Notes: generated from the sequence alone by a model not told the origin. 64,000 nucleotides of DNA from Heterotrichella gracilis (GCA_032358255.1 JAULBX010020077.1:1-64000); one strand, 5' to 3'. Shown: positions 39,685 through 50,585, counted from the first letter of the stretch. Numbers and translations are program-made.

Positions 39685-40113
39685 TCAGATGCCTTGGTCC
39701 TTGAGGTAGTCTCCTAGGTTCTCCACCACCACGTTGCAGTCCCCTGGAGTGGTGTTCTCGTCGTAGATGCCCACCAGAAAGGCAGACACCGTCTTCTTGA
39801 TGGTGCACCCATTCTTGCCCAGCTTCCCTCTCAGCACATCGCCGGGCTCGCTGGGAACCACCTGGTACTTGTCTCCACCGCCGATAGTGAACCCGATGGA
39901 AGCCAGGGCGCCGAGGAACCTCTGGGGATCGTTGTCGGGAGGAGTTTGCAGGGCACTGGCGATGGCAGCGACCTCCTCCTCAGTGATGGCAGGGAAGTCC
40001 GCACTCTGGGCCCACACACCGCCGTCCTGGCCTACGATAGCTGCGTGTGCAAGCTGGCCTCCACTGGGCAGCTGGCACAACAGGTGGTCGTCAACATAGC
40101 TCTGCCAGCTCAT
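39685..40113 (-). CDS. Profilin
   Basis: A single intronless exon encodes 142 aa, within the normal profilin range. The N-terminus [12 protein letters not shown] and the C-terminal helix following a [16 protein letters not shown] segment are classic profilin features. The central portion includes [15 protein letters not shown] and [20 protein letters not shown]. Profilins bind monomeric actin, poly-proline and phosphoinositides in the cytosol. The absence of introns contrasts with its neighbours and may point to a retroposed origin or simply to a compact gene. It diverges from MTR4 across 469 bp. Confidence 0.95.
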   Translation of the reverse strand: MSWQSYVDDHLLCQLPSGGQLAHAAIVGQDGGVWAQSADFPAITEEEVAAIASALQTPPDNDPQRFLGALASIGFTIGGGDKYQVVPSEPGDVLRGKLGKNGCTIKKTVSAFLVGIYDENTTPGDCNVVVENLGDYLKDQGI

Positions 40114-40582
40114 TGTTGTATTCTAGGCGACTGAGGCCCAATGGAATGGTGGGATAGGATGGCGCCAACTGCAGAGAGAAGTCCCGCAGCGTTGGGGTTT
40201 CAGGCTTGCAGATCAGGTTGCGAAAGGTTGTTTGAGGTTTAGCTGAAGCCGTCGCTGTGTAAATGCTGCTATATAGTTTCTTGGCTCTGGGATTCCTCTT
40301 GAAGTTTCCGTGTCACACTGCCTGCGGGCAGTGAACAGCACTGGCGGGATATATACTCCCAGTTGGGCAGTGCGTCGAGTTCTTTCGGTCGTTCAAAGCT
40401 AAGATAGTCTGCAACTTGGCTCCATCTTGCAACTAGGAAAGGCGTGTTACACTGGGTTTGAGCAGCGCCAAGGCGCCTGGAATGGTGGGCATAAGATGCA
40501 CGCTGTACTGACCGCCAGTGCGCTGTCAAGAACCTTGCGACATTCTTGACTTGAACAACTCTTTGCAGTTGAGGTGTGAGGT
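40114..40582. promoter_or_regulatory. Divergent promoter region, profilin / MTR4
   Basis: This 469-bp spacer separates the two start codons. A CTATATAG-like sequence lies at about 40268-40276 on the profilin side. No other element is assignable from sequence. Confidence 0.45.
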
Positions 40583-43500
40583 ATGGAGCAGACTCCTGAA
40601 GGGCTTGCCTTGGCGGCGGCCTTTCGTGAGGCAGCAAAAAGGAAACGGCCTCCAAGCCCATCCGGCGCCGAACGGCCTCTGAAGCTCAAGTCCAGGCCAG
40701 CGCCCACATGCATACACGAGGTAGCCTTGCCTGAAGGCTACGACCCAAGCAGCATCGACTTGGACCCGAACCTATACGGTACGCCCATGTGCATATGCAT
40801 GCATATGCTAGGCCAAGGTAATGCATGCATGAGGGTTGTTGGGTTCCTCAACTACCTAAACACTTATAAGATTGTATACTTTACTAGCACAACATCGTTG
40901 CATCGGTATATGGATGTGGGTGATGTAGGTGTGTGCGACAACGCTCAGCGTCAAGATCAATGCGCTGTAATTGCAGCCACAGCGAAGCATCAGCAACTGC
41001 ACTGTAAACGCCAGAGCACAAGGTCACTTGCAGGCAGTTCCTGACATTGTACTTGTGTGAGATGACGATTGCAACGCTGTTGCAGGTACCCTGAACGAGC
41101 CCGCATGGCATGGCACCATGGCCAAGGGCTACCCGTTTGTGCTGGACCCCTTCCAGAAGATATCAGTTGGCTGCCTGGTGAGTAGCAACTATCAGACACC
41201 TGCACAGAACATGCATGGTCCTGAAGCAAAACACATTTTTGATCCCCGTGCAACCATCACATCCTCTGTCCGCACCCCCGTACCCAACCCACGCCACCCT
41301 CGCCACCCTCGCCGGGCAATGAGTCACAGACTAGTGGCACACACCAGGCCCCCATGTGCCCCACCACCACTTACACCACACCACACCATTGCAGGAGCGG
41401 CGGGAGTCGGTGCTTGTGTCCGCGCACACCTCCGCAGGCAAGACCGCTGTGGCGGAGTACGCCATCGCCATGGCTTTCCGGGAGAAGCACCGGGTGGTGT
41501 ACACTTCACCCATTAAAGCGCTCAGCAACCAAAAATTCAGGCAAGGGGCATGAAACCCTAAACCCTGAACCCTAAAGCGGGTGGTGTACACCTCGCCCAT
41601 CAAGGAACTCAGCAACCAGAAATTCAGGCAAGGGGCACGCAACCCTAGTGTAAACTTTAGACAGGCAAATGCACTTACAACAGCGCGATGATTATCTGGG
41701 GTAAGCGCTGAGTAGTCAAATAGCCCCACGTTCAAGCCCTAGCCCCACGTTCAAGCCCTAGCCGCTCAACACTGGATGCAGCGACAAATACTGAATCATG
41801 CAATTTTGCATTCCTTGAATGGGGGAGCTGCAGCACTAGACACTGGGTACTGCACTTACCGCAGGTCAAATGTTTCATGTTTGCACCCCTTGGTTCAGGG
41901 AGCTGCAGCAGGAGTTTGGTGACGTGGGGCTGATGACGGGCGACGTCACGCTCAACCCCGATGCAGCCTGCATCGTCATGACCACAGAGATCTTCCGCTC
42001 CATGATATACCGGTGGGGCATGCACAGCATCCATAAATCACATTATCATGATTATCATATCATGATAAGCGCACCATGCACGTCAATATGCACATCATGG
42101 CCATTATCCAGGGCCTGGTGGCGGGCGATTTCAGGGGTGGATGCGGCTTGCATGGGTGTGACCACAAGGATCTTCCGCTGTGCGATCTATGGGGGCATGC
42201 ACACTAGCGTGAGCATGATCATGCACATCGCCATGCACATCATCAGCACCATTTAGCAAGGCATGCATGGCAGCCAGGGAGATTATTGGTGTTGCCCTGC
42301 TCAACTGGATATGGCCTGCATCGGCATGACCTCCGGGATCATCTACATTAGGCACCTCCATGGGGACAAGCTCACATTCGTTGGGTCCCCATGTATTCTA
42401 GCATGCGTATTACCAAACACTGCTGCATGGCTCATGTATACCATGTGCATGGCCCTGCATGCATCCAGGGGAGCGTGCCATCGCCCCCACCAGCCCCGGA
42501 AACTCTGCACAATGCGCATCTGCACCCAGTCACCCCAACCCCTGGCAACCCCCCTCAATCCCCTCACACCCCCTCCCTCCTTCTCCCCCCCTTGGCAGCG
42601 GCTCGGAGCTGCTCCGCGAGATTGGGTGGGTGGTCTTTGACGAGGTGCACTACATGCAAGACAGGGAGCGCGGGGTGGTGTGGGAGGAGGCCATCATCTT
42701 CATGCCAAAGCACACGCGCATGGTGTTTTTGTCAGCCACGCTGTCCAACGCCACCGAGTTTGCGTGCTGGATTGCGCACCTGCACACGCAGCCCTGCCAC
42801 GTGGTGTACACGGAGTACCGCCCCACGCCGCTGCAGCACTATGCGTTCCCGGCTGGGGGCGGGGGGCTGTTCATGGTGAGGGGTGGGTGTCAGGGAGGGA
42901 ATTTGGAGTATTTCTGAGGGGTGCTTGACCTGTAATTTGTGTCCGCCATTCTGTCCAACGCGGTTGGACCTTTGCGCGGTGGATCGCGCGCCTGCACATG
43001 TTGTGTACAAAGAGATCTGCAGACATTTTGTAACTTAGTAGATGCGTGACGTGATCCTGCAGATCAAGGACGAGCTTGGCAACTTCAAGGATGCCAACTT
43101 TGACAAGATGCAGTCCACCATGGTGAAGGAGGGGGGGGAGGCGGAGGGGCAGGGGCAGGGGCAGGAGCGGGGACAGGCATCACAAAGAGGAGGAAAGGGT
43201 GGGTGCTGGTGGTTGGTGCACAAATATATCTCTTGGGCTTGAATGCCGTACATTGCATGGGTGGAACTATGCAACATGACACTCCCCCGTCTTGCACACA
43301 TGTGGGAGCCATATGAAGCCCCCACATCCTCGGTCCCGCACCCCACCTCCCCATTCCCCTGCTCTGCACACACCCTGTCCACCCATGCTAATTGCAGGTG
43401 GCATCCTGCACGCATCCCACCCGTACCACCCACCAGCTGATCCTCCCACCCCTCCAACCCCTCCAGGTGGCCCCCCGCCAGCCGCGATGGCAAGGGCAAG

Positions 43501-46500
43501 GTGTCTGCGGGTTCCCACCCCCACCCACCCACCTCCCCATTCCCCCGGCTTCTCACTCCCTGCACCCACCCACGCCCCGCCAGGTGGCACACCGCATTGA
43601 ATCCCACCCGCCCCACCCCCTATGCTGATCCTCCACCCCTCCATCCCCCACCCCTCCAACCCCTCCAGGTGGGCCCCCCGCCAGCCGCGATGGCAAGGGC
43701 AAGGTGACTGTGGGCCCTGCCAATGGCAAGAAGGAGCAGGCCAAGGGGAATATGGCAGGGGATGTGATCAGCCTGGTGTCGCTGGTGCAGAAGAAGCAGT
43801 GGCAGCCGGTCATTGTGTTCAACTTCAGCAGAGCGTGAGTGGGGGGATGGTGGTGGTGGGTGGTGTGGCGTTTTGCTTTCATAGGGGTGTAATTGGTGTA
43901 ATCCGGGGAGTGTGTGGTGACAGAATGCAGCAAACGAAGGGGATATGGTGGGTGAGGGAATCGGCATGGTGGGCTGTTGTAGAAGCAGCGGTGGCAGCCT
44001 GTCATCGTGTTCAACTTCAGCAGAGCGTGAGTGGTATTGGCGGTGGGCGGTGGTATTGGGGTGGGGGGTTCTTGGGGGAACGTGGCCAGTATATTGTCTG
44101 CGGTGTGGTTTATTGCGCTCTAAACATTCCCATGAATGTTGCCCTGGAATGACGCTCAACCCACCCTTTCTCCTTGCTGCAGCCAACTAGAGCAGCTGGC
44201 AATGTCCAGCTAGTATGGGCAAAATGGAGCCTACATTTCCCTGGCATTATGGACAAAGCCCTACCCACCCCTTGCCACAAGCAGCTAGAGCAGCTGCCTT
44301 GTCCTGCTGCCAGCTCACCAGGGCAACTCTGTTCGCAACCCTTAAGGGACCCTGCAGTTCACCCTTACATATTTCATAAAATTACCTCAAGGTTACCCTC
44401 ATAACCCACCCCTTCTCCTTGCCGCAGCCAACTAGAGCAGCTGGCGATGTCCTGCCTGGCCTCTGCCAAGGTCAAGAGCTTCAATACAACAGAGGAGGAG
44501 GAGGCGGTGGCCGAGGTGTTCAACAACGCTGTGTCCCTGCTTTCCGAGGAGGATCGGAAGCTTCCCAGCATCAAAAGCATCCTGCCCATGCTGCAAAAGG
44601 GCATCGGGGTGCACCACTCGGGGCTGCTACCCATCCTCAAGGAGGTGGTGGAGATCCTGTTCCAGGAGTCGCTCATCAAGGTGGGGCAAGGGGCAGGGTC
44701 TTGGGACCTGAAATTTTGGGTTTTAAAATCCCAACTGCTTTACACCCCAATGCGAAAAGGGTGGAAAAGAGGGGTTCCAAACCTTATTGAGAGGCCACCC
44801 TCATCCACCACTGCTTGCACCCACTCACTCCCCCCAAGTCCCCAACCTGACACCATTCTCCCGCTTGCAGTGCCTGTTTGCCACCGAGACCTTCGCCATG
44901 GGCCTCAGCATGCCCGCACACACAGCCAATGTCACACCGCCATCACCTACCCTTTCACCCCAACAATCCCCCCACCCCGCGTCCCCAACTTGACACCATT
45001 CTCCTTCCTGCAGTGCCTGTTTGCCACCGAGACCTTCGCCATGGGCCTCAACATGCCGGCGCACACAGTCATCTTCACTGCGCTGCGCAAGTGGGACGGG
45101 CAGGAACACCGGTGGATGGCGTCAGGGGAGTATATCCAGATGAGTGGGAGGGCGGGGCGCAGGGGGAAGGACGACCGGGGCATCTGCATCATGATGGTGG
45201 ATGACCAGATGGACCAGGAGACGTGCAGGTGGGTGGAGGCGGTGGAAACCCTTGGGTAGGGTTTGTGGTTGGGCAGAGGGGAAACCCTACTGAAGGGCAT
45301 CTGCATCGTGATGGTGGATGACCAGATGGACCAGGAGACCTGCAGGTGGGTGGTGGCGGTGGAAACCCTTGGGTAGGGTTTGTGGTTGAGCAGAGGGGAA
45401 ACCCTACTGAAGGGCATCTGCATCATGATGGTGGATGACCAGATGGACCAGGAGACGTGCAGGTGGGTGGTGGCGGTGGAAAGCCTTGGGTAGGGTTTGT
45501 GGTTGGGCAGAGGGGAAACCCTACTGAAGGGCATCTGCATCATGATGGTGGATGACCAGATGGACCAGGAGACGTGCAGGTGGNNNNNNNNNNNNNNNNN
45601 NNNNNNNNNNNNNNNNNNNNNNNNNNNNNNNNNNNNNNNNNNNNNNNNNNNNNNNNNNNNNNNNNNNNNNNNNNNNNNNNNNNGTGGTGGCGGTGGAAAC
45701 CCTTGGGTAGGGTCTGTGGTTGGGCAGAGGGGAAACCCTACTAAAGTGCTGGCAGGTGGCGTACCCTTTGACGACCAACGTTTTGACTGATTGCTCTTCC
45801 AATCCACTCAAACCCTTCACACCTTGGTATCAAAACACCTCCAGCCTACCCTCTACAATCCTCCTTCGAAGCTATCCAGCTATACCTTGCTGCTCCCACT
45901 CCATCACCCCTCCCCCCACCACCACCACCAGCATGTACCCGTGGACTCAAAACTGCCAATCCCTAATGAAACCCTACCAGGCCATCCAAAACCTAACAAC
46001 CTCTTTCCTCGCAGGGAGATGGTCATGGGCAAGCCCTCCCCTCTACAGTCCTCCTTCAAACTATCCTACTACACCCTGCTCAACCTGCTGAGGCGCATGG
46101 AGGGCAGTGGCCACAACATGGAGTATGTCATTGCGCACTCCTTCCAGCAGTTCCAGTTTGAGCAGCGGTTACCCGAGATGTCTGCTGAACTGAGGGGTAT
46201 TGAGGAGCAGATCGCGCAGACTGCCAGGGAGAGCGAGGCCACTGTGCAGGAGTATATGGGGCTGACGCAGGTGGGGGTTTTACTGGGGTCGCGATAGGGT
46301 TGGGGTAGGACTGTGTTGGGTTTTTTTGGTGGGTTTTGATCAGTGGCTGCTGAGATACTGCTGAACTGTGGGGTATCAAGGAGCGAACCTCGAGAGAGAG
46401 TGAGGCCACTGTGCAGGGGATTACGCAGTTGATTCACGTGGGGTTTTTGTAGGGTCGTAGTAGGGTTTTGAGCAGTGGCTGCTGAGATGTCTGCTGAGCT

Positions 46501-49500
46501 GAGCGGAGGAGAAAAGCCTGCGCAGAATGCGCGAAGCGCAAGGGAGATGTCTGCACTAACTCACAGTCTAACCCTGAAACCATAAACCTTAATAACCTAA
46601 ACCTGGTTGGGGTTTTGCGCAGGCAATGGAGGCGGAGGGCGAGGTGATCACCCGCATCATGGTCCAGCCCCAGCACTGCCTGCACTTACCCTAAACCCTA
46701 CAAGTACAAACCCTACACCTTACTCTAAACCCTTTTCATTTGCAGGCGATAGAGGCAGACGGCGAGGTGACCACCCGCACTATTATTATTATTATTATTA
46801 TCACCCGCACTAATCTGACCCTAAACCCTAACCTCAAAACCCTTATGCGCAGGCGATAGAGGCAGAGGGCGAGGTGATCACCCGCATCATGGTGCAGCCC
46901 CAGCGCTGCCTGCACTTACCCTAAACCCAATTCTAAAACCCTGCAAACCCTAAACCAAACCCTACACCCTTTTCTTGCAGGCGATCGAGGCTGAGGGCGA
47001 GGTAATCACGCGCATCATGGTGCAGCCCCAGCATTGCCTGCACTACCTGCGCCCAGGGAGGCTCATCAAGGTCAAGAAAATGGGGGCGGTGGAGTGGGGG
47101 TGGGGGGTGGTGGTGAGCGTCATACGACAGGATCCACGGGCGGGGGGAGGGCGCAGGGGGGGAAACGCCAACGGGGCGACTGGTGAGGAGGACGGGGAAG
47201 TGGCGGCGAATTACGTGGTGGATACGCTGCTGGTGTGCGCTCCCGGGTATGGGCCAGGTGCGTCAAACAGTGAAATGCTGAAATAGGGGAGGGAACGGGG
47301 CGACAGGAGTGGTAGTGACAGGTGTATTAAAATTGGAAAATATTCTGGATCCCAATTGAAATCATCCGCAAAGTTTATATCTGAAAATCCTGAATTCCTG
47401 AAGCCCCCATCCCCATGCCCCACAGGTAAGCCCCTGCGCCCCGCGCCCCCCGGGATCGATGGCGAGCTGCAGGTGGTGCCCCTATACCTCACCCAGGTGT
47501 GCGCAATCAGCACCATCAAAATTAGCCTGCCTCACGACCTGCGGCCGCCCGAGGCAAGGCGCAGCGCTTACCTGGCCCTGATGGTGAGGAGGGAAACCCT
47601 GGACCTGAACCCTTGTGAACAATTTTTTCCTCGCCACGTTCACCCACCACTTGTGTCATATGGAGAATCCCATATTGAGGCCTGCACATCGATTATTATC
47701 CCTTCTCTGCACAATCACCCACCTACCGCCTACCACCTTGCAGGAGCAACACAAGCGTTACCCCGACGGCTTCCCCCGCGCCGACCCCATCCAGCACCTG
47801 GCAATAGAAGACCCGCTCCTGCGCACAGCAGCGGCCAAGGTGGCACAGCTTGAGGCGCAGCTTGCCGCCAATGGCATGCTGGCGGGTGCCGGCGGCGGCG
47901 GCGGCGGCGGTGGTGGTGCTGCGCGTGTGGCTGCGCTTCAAAAGCACGCAGGTGTGTGTCATCTGACTATGGAAATGAAATATGATACGGGTGGCGCCGC
48001 ATCTGTCTATGGGCTTTTCGCCCGGGTGAGAGGGGTTCCCGGGGATGGCTACGGCGCTGCCGTCCTTTAGGTGCAATAATAATGATAAAATGAAATCATG
48101 ACAAAACATTAATTAAAGTTAATTAAATCCTGGTTTTATTCTGATGCACGCAGGCTTGATGATGGAGGCCCAGAAGATCCGGGGCCAGATGAAGGAGTCG
48201 GCCACGGCGGAGTTCCGGCGGGAGTCGGCCAATCGGTGAGCTCTAAACCCTCGGCAGGGTTTTGCAATGCCTTAATCCTCCATGCAAACCTCGCAACTCT
48301 ACATGTAAATCCTTGAACCCTGAACAGTTTTTTCTCTTGGAGGTGCATGGGGTATTGCAGCACCAGGGATATCAACCCTAGCTGAAACAAGACATATACT
48401 CCTGACTCCTAATCCCACCCCAATTAAGTTCTCATTTACACCCTGCTGAACCCTAATCCCATCCTCGTGCAGCATCAAGGTCCTCCAGAAGCTTGGCCAC
48501 GTATCAAAAGAGGAGGTGGTGCAGCTCAAGGGGAGGGCGGCATGCGAGGTGGACACGGCACATGAGCTACTCACAGTGGAGCTGCTCATGAACGGGGTGT
48601 TCGCAGGTGGGGGCAGGGGGTGGCAGGTAGAGTTAGTGCTCAACGTACGTTTGTCCCAAGGCTTGAGAAGCATGCCAGGGAAGGGGGGATGAGGATTTGT
48701 AGGAAAATCATTGCTCAAAAACAGGGCAGCGTGCGAGGTTTTACTGCACATTTGCTGTTGTGGGTTCGTAATACACACTTTTGTCCCCCCCAAAATGGGG
48801 GGAAAGTAGCGCTTCACTGAAGTACTGTTGGATAACCTTTTCTCTAGGGTTTTGGGGTTTTTCCTGATCCATTCTCCCCATGCAGGCCTGGACAAGCACC
48901 AGCTTGTGGCTCTGGTGTCTTGCCTGGTCCCTGTTGAGAAGGGTGCCAAGGACACCAAGCTGAGTGCAGAGCTGGGGGATGCGCTGCTGGCACTGCAGGA
49001 CACCGCAAAGTGAGTGGTGGGGGTTGGGGGGTGGAGGTGGTTTGGGTGGCGGAGTGGTGTGAGGTGCCAGGGAGGGGGTGGTAGGGGGGTGTCTGTTAGG
49101 GTAGGGTTGGGCGCCGCGCTGACGGATGTGCTGCTGGCATTGCAGGACATAGTGAAGAGGGTGGTGAGGGTCCAGGGTTTAGGGTTCTTGTGCTCCTGTG
49201 CGCCTACTCTGCCTCATGGCTGGAGCGTGTGTATTCACGCGGCTGGCATGCTGGAACCGCCCCCTCCCACACACATCCACGCTGCCCCACATACGCACAG
49301 TGCGGTCCACCCAGCGCACACGCAGTCACCCACCCTACACACACCGCCCCACCCCTGCGTGCAGGCACATAGCGGAGGTGCAGGCGGAGTGCAAGCTTGA
49401 CATCAAGACAGACGAGTTTGTTGCGCAGTTCAAAGCAACGCTCATGGACCCCGTGTACGCATGGTCAAAGGTGCGCAAAATGCCTTATAGGGGCTTTGGT

Positions 49501-50182
49501 GCACTTGATAGGAACCCTTAGATAGGGTTTGTTGCGCAGTTCAAAGCAACGCTCATGGACCCAGTGTATTCCTGGTCAAATGTGAGCGGGAAGTTGTTTA
49601 GGGTTTAGGGTTTTCAGGGCGTGCGCCAAACCTTAGGCGGGGATTTGGCAGAGGAATGCCCACCCACATGTGCACATTTCCGCAGATAAGCGTATACTCT
49701 GCATACAAAGACACCGCATGTAACAGCAGCAACGCGAAGAATGCTGCAAATACCGTCTGAAATGGTATTTTGACGTCATGGTACAATTGATATATGACTC
49801 TTCCCCCTGCCACCAACCCACCCATCACCATAACCTCACCCATCCCACCTTCCCCACAGGGCATGTCGAAAGTCATTTCAAATGTCAAATCGTTTAACTA
49901 TCTCTGCAAGTCCTTCTCAGTGTGTGCATGGTGGCGTATATATAATTTATTACATTTATTCCATGTGTTGTGTAGGGCAAGACCTTCAGCGAGGTGTGCA
50001 AGGTGGCTGAGGGCATCTTCGAGGGCAGCATCATACGCGCAATGCGGCGGCTGGACGAGCTCATGCAGCAGCTCACGCGGGCAGCGCGCGCCATAGGGGA
50101 CGAGACCCTGGCGCAGAAGTTCGAGGAGAGCAACCTGACCATCCGGCGGGACATCGTGTTTGCCGCCTCGCTGTATGTGTGA
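40583..50182 (+). CDS. MTR4: MTR4-type RNA helicase of the nuclear exosome
   Basis: Eighteen exons: 40583-40778, 41086-41177, 41395-41540, 41899-42012, 42599-42875, 43063-43198, 43669-43834, 44428-44680, 45014-45228, 46015-46270, 46981-47257, 47426-47583, 47744-47951, 48154-48235, 48473-48606, 48886-49009, 49365-49470 and 49976-50182. Total 3147 nt (1048 aa), close to human MTR4. Motifs: Walker [10 protein letters not shown] (K112), DEVH box (D197-H200), FLSATLSN, and motif [12 protein letters not shown] (~502-511). Then come an arch/KOW region ([10 protein letters not shown]) and a DSHCT end ([27 protein letters not shown]). MTR4 unwinds RNA in TRAMP/NEXT-like complexes to feed the nuclear exosome. 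A Gln/Gly-rich insertion sits in exons 6-7. Intron 3 uses a GC donor. A 100-N assembly gap lies in intron 9. Nearly every intron carries partial copies of its own exons. Confidence 0.93.
41570..41640 (+). repeat. Exon echo: copy of MTR4 exon 3 end with its GC donor
   Basis: Bases 41575-41640 copy 41486-41551 (GTGGTGTACACCTCGCCCAT, then AGCAACCAGAAATTCAGGCA). The unusual GC donor (CAG|GCAAGG) is conserved in the copy. Copy and original are joined by ACCCTAAACCCTGAACCCTA. Confidence 0.92.
42126..42350 (+). repeat. Two echoes of MTR4 exon 4 end
   Basis: Bases 42137-42200 (ATGCGGCTTGCATGGGTGTG, then ACCACAAGGATCTTCCGCTG) and 42302-42350 (ATGGCCTGCATCGGCATGAC) resemble exon 4 (41960-42020). The first is the closer copy; the second is short. 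Between them lie CATGCACATCAT-rich linkers. Confidence 0.8.
42940..43015 (+). repeat. Exon echo: interior of MTR4 exon 5
   Basis: TCCGCCATTCTGTCCAACGC and GCGCGCCTGCACATG...GTGTACAAAGAG align with exon 5 at 42735-42815 (TCAGCCACGCTGTCCAACGC), with deletions. It encodes a broken version of helicase motif III, so it is clearly a relic. Confidence 0.8.
43458..43610 (+). repeat. Two echoes of MTR4 exon 7 acceptor
   Basis: CCCCTCCAGGTGGCCCCCCG then CCAGCCGCGATGGCAAGGGC (43461-43500) is a near-copy of the exon 7 start (43661-43703). CCCCGCCAGGTGGCAC (about 43575) is a shorter one. Only the last copy reads on into the conserved protein; the first retains an intact CCAG|GTGG acceptor. Confidence 0.82.
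43985..44315 (+). repeat. Echoes of MTR4 exon 7 end and exon 8 start
   Basis: Bases 43985-44032 repeat the exon 7 end with donor (TTCAACTTCAGCAGAGCGTG; compare 43818-43842). Bases 44176-44215 (GCTGCAGCCAACTAGAGCAG) and 44280-44310 resemble the start of exon 8 (44421-44460). Intron 7 thus contains a copy of its donor exon and two copies of its acceptor exon. Confidence 0.87.
44868..44935 (+). repeat. Exon echo: copy of MTR4 exon 9 start
   Basis: CTTGCAGTGCCTGTTTGCCA and ACCGAGACCTTCGCCATGGG repeat the exon 9 start (45011-45070) with very few changes, including a working-looking acceptor. The preceding intron portions (CCCCAAGTCCCCAACCTGAC and CCCCGCGTCCCCAACTTGAC) are copied too. The upstream copy would encode SMPAHTAN and then leave the conserved sequence, so 45014 is taken as real. 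Confidence 0.9.
45181..45750 (+). repeat. 117-bp tandem array over the MTR4 exon 9 donor, containing an assembly gap
   Basis: Each unit comprises the last 48 bases of exon 9 (CATCTGCATC...GTGCAG), its GTGGGTGG donor, and about 69 bases of intron ending in GAAACCCTACTGAAGGG. The segment CATCTGCATC begins at 45181, 45298, 45415 and 45532, an exact 117-bp period with only scattered substitutions. A further partial unit follows the gap to about 45750. Very high identity means recent or homogenised copies. The true copy number is unknown because the array contains the 100-N gap. Confidence 0.95.
45584..45683. other. Assembly gap (100 N)
   Basis: This is a run of exactly 100 N, the conventional gap of unknown length. 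It lies in the tandem array, so the assembler evidently could not resolve the repeat number. Confidence 0.99.
46330..46560 (+). repeat. Echoes of the MTR4 exon 10 interior and end
   Basis: AGTGGCTGCTGAGATACTGC then TGAACTGTGGGGTATCAAGG with GAGAGTGAGGCCACTGTGCA (46341-46420), and a second copy AGCAGTGGCTGCTGAGATGT (46471-46540), resemble exon 10 at 46160-46260. Both lie in intron 10 and are frameshifted. Confidence 0.75.
46616..46935 (+). repeat. Three echoes of MTR4 exon 11 acceptor with telomere-type linkers
   Basis: The acceptor and first ~65 bases of exon 11 (GCAGGCGATCGAGGCTGAGG) are present at about 46616-46690, 46741-46800 and 46847-46920, besides the real one from 46978. Copies 1 and 3 break off at CTGCACTTACCCTAAACCC, where the true exon has CTGCACTACCTG: the break coincides with a CCCTAAA run. 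Copy 2 ends in a (TAT)n expansion. Confidence 0.92.
49105..49165 (+). repeat. Echo of MTR4 exon 16 end
   Basis: GATGTGCTGCTGGCATTGCA then GGACATAGTGAAGAGG repeats the exon 16 end (48978-49012: GATGCGCTGCTGGCACTGCA). It is followed by GGTTTAGGGTTC. Confidence 0.82.
49525..49620 (+). repeat. Echo of MTR4 exon 17 end
   Basis: TTTGTTGCGCAGTTCAAAGC then AACGCTCATGGACCCAGTGT (49528-49580) copies 49419-49470 at near identity. It ends AAATGTGAGC, so the donor is shifted, and is followed by TTTAGGGTTTAGGG. Confidence 0.92.
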
Positions 50183-50269
50183 TCCAGGGATGCAGTCCTT
50201 GGTATAGGGATTGGGGATAAGGATACTGCTAGCGCGGGATTGTGAGCCACATCCCCGCACCTCATGCGG

Positions 50270-50585
50270 GAATCTAGTGGTATCGGGGCGAGGCGCTGGG
50301 GCAGCACAAGAGGTCCCGAGCCTGACCACCTGGAGGGACATTGTGTTTGCCGCCTCGCTGTATGTGTGACCTGCCAGGGGGATGCAGTCCCTGTGCGGGA
50401 TGGTGGGATCGGCGGGGGACAAGGGGGGTGCATGGGTTTCTGGGCCACGTGCAGCGGTTCGTGCGGGGATCCAGTGCCATTGGGGATGAGATGCTGGCTC
50501 AGAATTCTGAGTGGAGCAACCTGACCATGATGATCCGGCGAGACCTTTGTGTTTGCAGCCTCGCTGTGTGTGTGGGCAGGGGCCT
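50270..50585 (+). repeat. Two echoes of the MTR4 3' end, stop codon included
   Basis: Bases 50305-50400 (CATTGTGTTTGCCGCCTCGC, then TGTATGTGTGACCTGCC) and 50465-50580 (GGGGATGAGATGCTGGCTCA, then GAGCAACCTGACCATGATGA) repeat the last exon and 3'-UTR (50094-50200). The intact gene already ends at 50182, so these are post-stop relics. Confidence 0.88.

Noticed and set aside
43035-44186. Several long open frames opposite MTR4 introns
   Set aside because: They are Pro/Gly-rich products of GGTGGG/CCACCC repeats with no conserved sequence.
44871-44930. First copy of MTR4 exon 9 as the real exon
   Set aside because: It departs from the conserved helicase after PAHT, while the copy at 45014 continues through motif VI.
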